The position numbers and the translations under genes are program-made. The notes under the pieces were generated by a model. The model was not told where the DNA came from, searched no databases, and saw only the letters and a program-made list of their open reading frames with translations. From contig NZ_BMVG01000001.1 of NCBI RefSeq assembly GCF_014650595.1, forward strand, positions 434,001-498,000: a stretch of DNA of 64,000 nucleotides. The letters are read 5' to 3'. Shown piece after piece: positions 58,629-64,000 of the stretch (position 1 is the stretch's first letter; each line of letters starts with the position of its first letter). This DNA comes from Streptomyces alanosinicus (GTDB lineage Bacteria; Actinomycetota; Actinomycetes; Streptomycetales; Streptomycetaceae).

Positions 58629-59372
58629 CTACAGGCCCGACTCGGCGGTGCGCACCAGGATGCGGCGGCAGTTCTCGCAACGGACGACCGTGTCCGGCGC
58701 GGCCGCGCGGATCTCGCTCAGTTCGGTGATCGCCAGCTCCTGGCGGCAGCCCTGGCAGGTGCGGGCGTACAGCTTGGCCGCGCCGATGCCGCCCTGCTGC
58801 TCGCGCAGCTTGTCGTAGAGCTTCAGCAGGTCCGCCGGGACCGCGCCCGCGACGACCTCGCGCTCCTTGGTCACCGTCGCCGTCTCGCCGTCGATCTCCT
58901 CGAAGGCCGCGTCCCGGCGGGCGGTCGCGTCGTCGATCTTCCCCTGGACGGCGCCGACCCGCCCGGTCAGTTCGGCGACCCGCTCCTGGGTGGCCTCCCG
59001 GCGCTCCATGACCTCCAGGACGACGTCCTCCAGGTCGCCCTGGCGCTTGGCGAGGGAGACGATCTCCTTCTGGAGGTTCTCCAGGTCCTTGGGCGAGGTG
59101 ACCGCTCCGGAGTCCAGGCGCTGCTGGTCGCGGGTGGCGCGCTGGCGCACCTGGTCCACGTCCTGCTCGGCCTTGGTCTGCTCGCGGGCGGTGTCGCTCT
59201 CCTCGGTCTGCGCGGCGACGAGCAGGTCCCGCAGCTGGGTGAGGTCCTTGGTCAGCGAGCCGATCTCGGCGTGCTCGGGCAGCGACTTGCGCTTGTGCGC
59301 GAGCTGCTGCAGCCGGACGTCGAGGGCCTGGACGTCGAGGAGTCGGATCTGGTCGGCGGGCGCGGCGTTCAG
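58629..59372 (-). CDS. C4-type zinc-ribbon coiled-coil protein, probable CTG start
   Basis: A 247-aa protein: long coiled coil (residues ~5-190, with heptads such as LQQLAHKRKSLPEHAEI and VAELTGRVGAVQGKI) and a C-terminal zinc ribbon CQGC...CENCRR. Homologues are widely paired with RNase H and Nif3 and may act in tRNA or nucleic-acid processing. The expected N-terminus NAAPADQIRLLDVQAL is preceded only by CTG, at 59372-59370, overlapping the Nif3 TGA as CTGA with AGGAG upstream. No ATG, GTG or TTG fits. 19 nt separate it from the RNase H gene. Confidence 0.85.
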   Translation of the reverse strand: MNAAPADQIRLLDVQALDVRLQQLAHKRKSLPEHAEIGSLTKDLTQLRDLLVAAQTEESDTAREQTKAEQDVDQVRQRATRDQQRLDSGAVTSPKDLENLQKEIVSLAKRQGDLEDVVLEVMERREATQERVAELTGRVGAVQGKIDDATARRDAAFEEIDGETATVTKEREVVAGAVPADLLKLYDKLREQQGGIGAAKLYARTCQGCRQELAITELSEIRAAAPDTVVRCENCRRILVRTAESGL

Positions 59373-60220
59373 TTGGGGGCTCCTGCGGGTGTCGTACTGG
59401 ACGCCGCGTGGGCGGTCCAGGGGTCGGTGACCGTCTTGGACACATGGACCCGCAGGTCCCAGCCGTGACGGTCGGAGATCTCGTCGAGCTGGGCGGCGGC
59501 CAGCTCGCACCAGGGCCACTCGGTGGCCCAGTGCGCCGCGTCGAGCAGCGCGAGGGGACTGTGCGCGACGGCCTCGCCGGCCGGGTGGTGGCGCAGGTCG
59601 GCGGTGAGGAAGGCGTCGACGCCGGCCGCGCGGACCTGGTCGAAGAGGCTGTCGCCGGAGCCGCCGCTGACCGCGATGGTGCGGACGACGGTCTCGGGGT
59701 CGCCGGCCACCCGGATGCCCTGCGCGGTGGCGGGCAGCCGCTCGGCGGCCCGGGCCGCCAGTTCACGGACGGTCACCGGGTGGTCGAGCTCGCACACCCG
59801 GCCGAGGCCCCGGCGGCCCTCGGGGTCGGTCGGGTCCGGCACGAGGGGTCGTACGACCCTGAGGTCGAGCGCGCCGGCGAGGGCGTCGCTCACGCCCGGG
59901 TCCGCGGTGTCGGCGTTGGTGTGCGCGACGTGCAGGGCGATGTCGTTCTTGATCAGCGTGTGCACGACGCGGCCCTTGAAGTGGGTCGCCGCGACCGTGG
60001 TGGTCCCCCGCAGATAGAGCGGGTGGTGGGTGACCAGCAGATCGGCGCCGAGCTTCACCGCCTCCTCGACGATGTCCTGCACCGGGTCGACGGCGAACAG
60101 GACCCGGGTGACCTCCTGGTCGGGGTCGCCCACGACGGTGCCGACCGCGTCCCAGGACTCGGCCCGCTCGGCGGGCCACAGGTTCTCCAGCGCGGCGATG
60201 ACTTCAGACAGACGGGGCAC
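59369..60220 (-). CDS. Nif3-like dinuclear metal-centre protein (GTP cyclohydrolase I type 2 homologue)
   Basis: A 283-aa NIF3 family protein: N-terminal AESWDAVGTVVGDPDQEV, metal ligands in VTHHPLYLRG and VAHTNADTADPGVS, and a C-terminal AHWATEWPWCELAA block. The GTG at 60220 follows a TAGCCT -10-like box by 7 nt, suggesting a leaderless transcript. The stop overlaps the next gene's start. Function of the family is not settled. Confidence 0.9.
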   Translation of the reverse strand: MPRLSEVIAALENLWPAERAESWDAVGTVVGDPDQEVTRVLFAVDPVQDIVEEAVKLGADLLVTHHPLYLRGTTTVAATHFKGRVVHTLIKNDIALHVAHTNADTADPGVSDALAGALDLRVVRPLVPDPTDPEGRRGLGRVCELDHPVTVRELAARAAERLPATAQGIRVAGDPETVVRTIAVSGGSGDSLFDQVRAAGVDAFLTADLRHHPAGEAVAHSPLALLDAAHWATEWPWCELAAAQLDEISDRHGWDLRVHVSKTVTDPWTAHAASSTTPAGAPN

Positions 60221-60408
60221 GAAGCAAAGGCTACCTGGCTGGCCTGCGCGGCCGTACCGCATGCGCCTGGTCTGGCCCCGCTCAGCACAAAGGTCCCGGT
60301 TTCCTCAGGTGAATCGCTTCTGCGCCATCCTTATGTGTGAAGCCGCTGTCTGCCGGTCCCACGCCCGTGCGTACGAAAACTAGCTTCGTCGCCGGAGGTG
60401 ACCGAAGG

Positions 60409-61677
60409 ATGACGGCCTGTGCGATCGAACCCCCCTCCACCGGCGAGGACGACGGTGAGCCGGGGACGGGGTGCGCCATCACGGCGGACGGGGCGTACGC
60501 CGCCCGGCTCGCGCGGGCCGGCGACTGCTGGTTCCCGGAGCGCTGGACGCTGGACGGCCCGGAGCCGTACGCGGTGCCGCTGCCCGGCCATCAGCCGGAG
60601 GAGCCGGGCACCGAGGTGCAGCCCCTGTCCGACGGCCGGGTGCTGATCCACCGGCTGGTCGAACACCGGCACGCCTTCTCGCTGCTCTACCCGACCGGCC
60701 CCGGCACGGGCGAGCTGCCGCTGGGCGCGGTGGAGTGCCCCGAGCCCGGCACCCGGCTCACGCTGCTGCCGCCCGCACCGGGCGGGGCGCGGGCGTACGC
60801 CCTCGCCGTCGGGCCGCGTTCGAGTGCGGTCTGGCTGGTGGCGGGCGGGGCGTTCGGCCCGGAGCGGGTCGCACAGGTGCCGGGGCGGTGCGCGGGCGGG
60901 GTCTGGCTGGATCGCGGCGGGCGGATGCTGGCGCTGGACCGGGAGCTGGCGGACGGGCCGGTCAAGACGGTCGTGGTGGACCTGGAGCGCGCGGAGGTCT
61001 CGCCGTTGCTGCAGATCGCGGCCGGCAGCGATGACCGGCTGCTGCTCGCCGACCCGGACAGCGGGCTGCTGCTCATCTCCTCCGACGCGCCGTCGCCGGG
61101 GGCGGAGCGGCTGGGCTGGGGCGTGCTCGGCAGCACCCTGCCGGTGCGCTTCCCGGAGAGCCTGCGGGTGCCGGACTGCGCGGTGACGCCGTTCGCGATC
61201 CAGCCCGAGCAGGTGCTGACGCCGGAGAACTGCGCGGTGGCGCTGCGGATCGACGGGCCGTTCGGCAACAGCTGGGTGGGGGTCTGGCGGCCGGCCGGCC
61301 GGCAGCTGAGCCATTTCCCGGCGCCCGAGGGCTGGCTGGCCGGGGCCGGGTTGTGGACACGGGACGGGGTGCTGCGGCTGCCGTACGCCACGGAGGGGAC
61401 TCCGTGCGGCGTGGCGGGGCTGACGGCGCCCCGGGGGGAGACGGGGGCGGGGGGCGCGGGTCTGGAGGGTCCGGTCCGGGACGGCACGGCTGCCGGGGCG
61501 TCCGAGACGTCCCGGCGGGCGACGGAACCGGATCCTCCGGAGCCCGCGGAGCGGACGGCGGCCCCGGCCCGGCAGGAACAGGCCGCGGAGCAGGCCCCGG
61601 AGCCGGTCGCGGAGCCGGTGACGGCGCGTCCGGTGCCGTTGCAGCAGGCGCCCCTGGCACGTCTTGTAACGAACTAG
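60409..61677 (+). CDS. Conserved hypothetical protein with propeller-like repeats
   Basis: A 422-aa soluble protein lacking a signal. Repeated strand patterns (PLSDGRVLIHRLVE, LLPPAPGGARAYALAV, GGVWLDRGGRMLALDRE, DDRLLLADPDSGLLLIS) suggest a beta-propeller; the last 80 residues are Glu/Ala/Pro-rich and disordered. GGAGG is 12 nt, and GAAGG directly, before the ATG at 60409; the frame upstream to 60337 is not supported. No reaction is suggested. Confidence 0.75.
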   Translation: MTACAIEPPSTGEDDGEPGTGCAITADGAYAARLARAGDCWFPERWTLDGPEPYAVPLPGHQPEEPGTEVQPLSDGRVLIHRLVEHRHAFSLLYPTGPGTGELPLGAVECPEPGTRLTLLPPAPGGARAYALAVGPRSSAVWLVAGGAFGPERVAQVPGRCAGGVWLDRGGRMLALDRELADGPVKTVVVDLERAEVSPLLQIAAGSDDRLLLADPDSGLLLISSDAPSPGAERLGWGVLGSTLPVRFPESLRVPDCAVTPFAIQPEQVLTPENCAVALRIDGPFGNSWVGVWRPAGRQLSHFPAPEGWLAGAGLWTRDGVLRLPYATEGTPCGVAGLTAPRGETGAGGAGLEGPVRDGTAAGASETSRRATEPDPPEPAERTAAPARQEQAAEQAPEPVAEPVTARPVPLQQAPLARLVTN

Positions 61678-61772
61678 TGCCGGTTGGCGTGTGCGCCTGG
61701 ATGTGGCCGGTGGTGCGCCGGTTACACTCGCCCGGCTGTACGAAAGATCATGTGACGGGGTGAATACGTCCG

Positions 61773-61931
61773 ATGAGCGACACCAGCACGACGGAGCAGC
61801 TGTCTGCCGACTCTTCCGAGGCTGCCGGCCATGGCCGGCACCGGGGCCCGATCGCGGTCCAGGAGAGCGAGACTTCTCCGCACGGCCGGCACCGAAGGCC
61901 GGCGGAGGAGACCGCGGAGGCGGCCGCCTGA
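61773..61931 (+). CDS. Small protein with repeated HGRHR motif
   Basis: A 52-aa highly charged protein MSDTSTTEQLSADSSE... containing two copies of a GHGRHRGP / PHGRHRRP motif separated by about 15 residues, and a Glu/Ala tail. It is too short for a signal or membrane helix. The ATG at 61773 has GGGGTGAA about 8 nt upstream and a TACACT -10-like box 44 nt upstream. A strong terminator directly follows, supporting a real short gene. Function unknown. Confidence 0.6.
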   Translation: MSDTSTTEQLSADSSEAAGHGRHRGPIAVQESETSPHGRHRRPAEETAEAAA

Positions 61932-61942
61932 CGGTCATCGCG

Positions 61943-61996
61943 GAAGAGGGGGCGCCCGACCGGCGCCCCCTCTTCTCGTTTCTCTTTCTCTTTTCT
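61943..61996. terminator. Bidirectional terminator
   Basis: 14-bp stem GAAGAGGGGGCGCC / GGCGCCCCCTCTTC (61943-61956 and 61962-61975) with a 5-nt loop, then a T-rich run. It terminates the small HGRHR gene and, on the other strand, the SDR gene whose stop lies at 62009. Confidence 0.85.
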
Positions 61997-62008
61997 CGTC
62001 CTCTTTCC

Positions 62009-62962
62009 TCACCCGCGTTTCAGTCCCAGCACCTCCGCCGCCGCGAAGGTCTCCCCCGGTGGCCGGTCCGCGTAGTGCGGGGTGAGCAGCGCGTCCAGTT
62101 CGTCGTGGGTGAACGTCTCCTGCTTGCTGTCGAACCTGGCCCGCACGCGCGGCCGTTCCACGATCGCGACCATGCCGCCGTGCACGACGAGCAGCTGGCC
62201 GTTGATCCGGGCGGCGGCCGGTGCGGCGAGGTAGCCGACGAGCGGGGCGACATGTTCGGGGGCCAGCGGGTCCAGGCCCTCGTCCGGCGGCCGGAAGCCG
62301 GCGAACACGTCCTCGGTCATCCGGGTCCGGGCGCGCGGGCAGATCGCGTTGGCCGTGACGCCGTACTTGGCGAGGGCGAGGGCCGTGGAGGTGGTCAGTC
62401 CGACGATGCCGCCTTTCGCGGCCGCGTAGTTGGGCTGGCCCGCGGAGCCGGCGAGGAACGCCTCCGAGGAGGTGTTCACGATCCGTCCGTAGACCTTCTC
62501 CCCGCCGGCCGCCTTGGACCGCTCCCGCCAGTGCGCGGCGGCGAAGTGGGTGGTGTTGAAGTGGCCCTTGAGGTGGACGCGGATCACCGAGTCCCACTCG
62601 TCCTCGGTCATGGAGAAGACCATGCGGTCGCGCAGGATGCCGGCGTTGTTGACGAGGATGTCCAGCTTGCCGAACTCCTCGATCGCCAACTGCAGGATGC
62701 CCCGGGCCTGTTGGAAGTCGGCGACATCCCCCGTGTGGGCCACCGCCCGGCCGCCCCGGGCGCGTATCTCGGCGGCGACCTCTTCGGCGGGTGCCGCCGA
62801 GGCCGCGCCCGAGCCGTCCCGGCCCGGCTGCCCGTAGTCGTTGACGACGACGGCCGCGCCGAGCCGGGCGAGTTCGAGGGCCTCGGCCCGGCCGAGCCCG
62901 CGTCCGGCGCCGGTGACGACGGCGGACAGCCCCTGCAACGGCCCCTCGGATGGCAGTGCCAT
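62009..62962 (-). CDS. SDR family oxidoreductase with C-terminal extension
   Basis: A 317-aa SDR: TGAGRGLGRAEALELARLG, NNAGIL, catalytic Ser in VNTSSEAF and Y-x-x-x-K as YAAAKGG, ending with ~90 extra residues (RARFDSKQETFTHDELDALL) typical of the hydroxysteroid-like and SDR-multifunctional subgroup. Its start (ATG 62962) is 14 nt after the alcohol dehydrogenase stop, so the two are cotranscribed. Substrates are likely an alcohol/ketone pair. Confidence 0.9.
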   Translation of the reverse strand: MALPSEGPLQGLSAVVTGAGRGLGRAEALELARLGAAVVVNDYGQPGRDGSGAASAAPAEEVAAEIRARGGRAVAHTGDVADFQQARGILQLAIEEFGKLDILVNNAGILRDRMVFSMTEDEWDSVIRVHLKGHFNTTHFAAAHWRERSKAAGGEKVYGRIVNTSSEAFLAGSAGQPNYAAAKGGIVGLTTSTALALAKYGVTANAICPRARTRMTEDVFAGFRPPDEGLDPLAPEHVAPLVGYLAAPAAARINGQLLVVHGGMVAIVERPRVRARFDSKQETFTHDELDALLTPHYADRPPGETFAAAEVLGLKRG

Positions 62963-62976
62963 GCCGGCCCCCGTCC

Positions 62977-64000
62977 TCAGATCTCTATGCACGTACGCAG
63001 GGCCGTCCCGGTACGCATCTGGTCCAGTGCCTCGTTGATCTCCGCGAGGGGGACCCGGTGGGTGATCAGGCCCGCCAGGTCGATCCGGCCGGCCCGCCAC
63101 AGGGCGATCGCGCGCTCGTAGGAGCGCAGCACGTCCCCGCCGCCGTACATGGACGGCAGGATGCGCTTCTCGTCGAAGAACAGCTCGAACATGTTGAGCT
63201 GCAGGAAGTCGTCCATGGCGCCGGCGCCGACCACGACGAGGGTGCCGCCGCGGCGGGTGTTCTCGTAGGCGGTGCGGGCGGTGGCCGACCGGCCGACGAC
63301 CTCGAAGACATAGTCGAAGCCCTCGCCGCCGGTGACCTGCTGTCTGACCTCGGCCAGCTCCTCCGGTGCGACGGCCTTCGTGGCGCCGAACCTCAGGGCG
63401 GACTCGCGCCGGGTGGCGACCGGGTCCACGGCGACGATCTCGGCGGCGCCCTTCAGCCGGGCCCCCTGCACCGCCGAGATGCCGACGCCGCCGCAGCCGA
63501 TGACGGCGACCGACGAACCGGCCTGCACATCAGCGGTGTTGAGGGCGGCACCGAGTCCGGTGGTGACCCCGCAGCCGATCAGCGCGGCCACGTCGAAGGG
63601 CACGTCCTCGGGGATGGGCACGGCGCAGCCCGCGTCGACCACGACCTCCTCGGCGAAGGTGCCGGTGCCGGCGAAGCCGAAGACATCACCGCCGGGGCGC
63701 TTGAAGTTGGGGGTGCCCGCGTTCATGAATCCGGCCAGGCACAGCTGGGTCTGGCCGCGCTTGCAGGCCGGACAGGCCCCGCACGCGGGCAGCCAGCAGA
63801 TCACCACCCGGTCACCGGGCCGCAGCCCCCGCACCCCTTCCCCGACGTCGAGGATCTCGCCCGCGCCCTCGTGGCCCGGCACGAACGGCGCGGGCTGCGG
63901 CAGTACGCCGCTCATCGCGGACAGGTCCGAGTGGCACAGCCCGGTGGCGCGCACCCGGACCCTGACCCTGCCGGGGCCGAAGCCCACCGCCTCGACGTCG
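62977..64000 (-). CDS. Zinc-dependent alcohol dehydrogenase, 5' end outside window
   Basis: Medium-chain alcohol dehydrogenase. Visible: TGLCHSDLSAMSG (catalytic zinc Cys), GHEGAGEI, structural zinc cysteines CGACPACKRGQTQLC, coenzyme GCGGVGISAVQGA, and C-terminal RIDLAGLITHRVPLAEINEALDQM. About 341 residues are visible of an expected ~370. Operonic with the SDR gene. Possibly F420- or mycothiol-linked, but nothing in view shows that. Confidence 0.9.
   Translation of the reverse strand, partial: DVEAVGFGPGRVRVRVRATGLCHSDLSAMSGVLPQPAPFVPGHEGAGEILDVGEGVRGLRPGDRVVICWLPACGACPACKRGQTQLCLAGFMNAGTPNFKRPGGDVFGFAGTGTFAEEVVVDAGCAVPIPEDVPFDVAALIGCGVTTGLGAALNTADVQAGSSVAVIGCGGVGISAVQGARLKGAAEIVAVDPVATRRESALRFGATKAVAPEELAEVRQQVTGGEGFDYVFEVVGRSATARTAYENTRRGGTLVVVGAGAMDDFLQLNMFELFFDEKRILPSMYGGGDVLRSYERAIALWRAGRIDLAGLITHRVPLAEINEALDQMRTGTALRTCIEI

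Noticed and set aside
1..64000. Insertion sequences, integrase attachment sites, tRNA genes
   Set aside because: I looked for transposase or recombinase motifs, tRNA-like cloverleaf segments and flanking direct repeats and saw none.

Overview
The window is chromosomal DNA from a high-GC actinobacterium, almost certainly a Streptomyces. Evidence: extreme GC bias at third codon positions, many genes whose -10 box sits only 6-10 nt before the start codon (leaderless transcripts), an AfsR-like SARP regulator, F420-linked enzymes, and a core block (Nif3 / zinc-ribbon protein / RNase H-acid phosphatase, panB, map, rnpB) typical of that genus. I see no tRNA, insertion sequence, integrase or CRISPR array.

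Layout. 1-23.9 kb is mostly housekeeping and generalist: a truncated DHA2 exporter with a palindromic operator, panB, a DrrAB-type ABC exporter, a 1,086-aa SARP/NB-ARC/TPR regulator, a Uma2 nuclease-fold protein, an M50 protease, an F420:NADP reductase, a sialidase, a methionine aminopeptidase, heme oxygenase, PhzF, a prim-pol-like protein, an Rsm22-like protein, an MFS-serine hydrolase pair, and MocA and SDR oxidoreductases. 24-29.8 kb holds cell-envelope and secreted proteins: a DD-carboxypeptidase, DoxX, MazG, two related exported proteins facing each other, and a Tat-signal protein.

29.8-49 kb is the accessory core. Five genes on the minus strand (46.6 to 35.9 kb) are, in order, E3 (DUF1702/UnbL), E4 (UnbV), E5 (UnbU), the iterative enediyne-type polyketide synthase E, and the E10 thioesterase. 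This is the complete enediyne PKS cassette, translationally coupled end to end. It probably continues into an F420/ProC-like reductase gene and an alpha/beta-hydrolase-like gene. None of the other usual enediyne genes (E2, E6-E9, E11, apoprotein, sugar or cofactor genes) is visible within the window. The cassette is bracketed by parts of a second twin-arginine translocase: tatB-tatC with an ABC1/UbiB kinase at 29.8-32.7 kb, and a tatA gene transcribed divergently from E3 at 46.8 kb. An MFS exporter follows tatA.

49-64 kb returns to conserved chromosome: two small exported or membrane proteins, RNase P RNA, an AraC-EamA pair, a divergent TetR / FAD-monooxygenase pair, an RNB ribonuclease, YaaA, a KDPG-type aldolase, RNase H-phosphatase, a zinc-ribbon coiled-coil protein, Nif3, and an SDR-alcohol dehydrogenase operon cut by the window end.

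Two genes (19582-20706 and 58629-59372) appear to start at CTG codons that overlap the upstream stop codon as CTGA behind strong ribosome binding sites. Several accessory genes carry in-frame simple repeats, the largest a collagen-like Gly-X-Thr tract inside the PKS.
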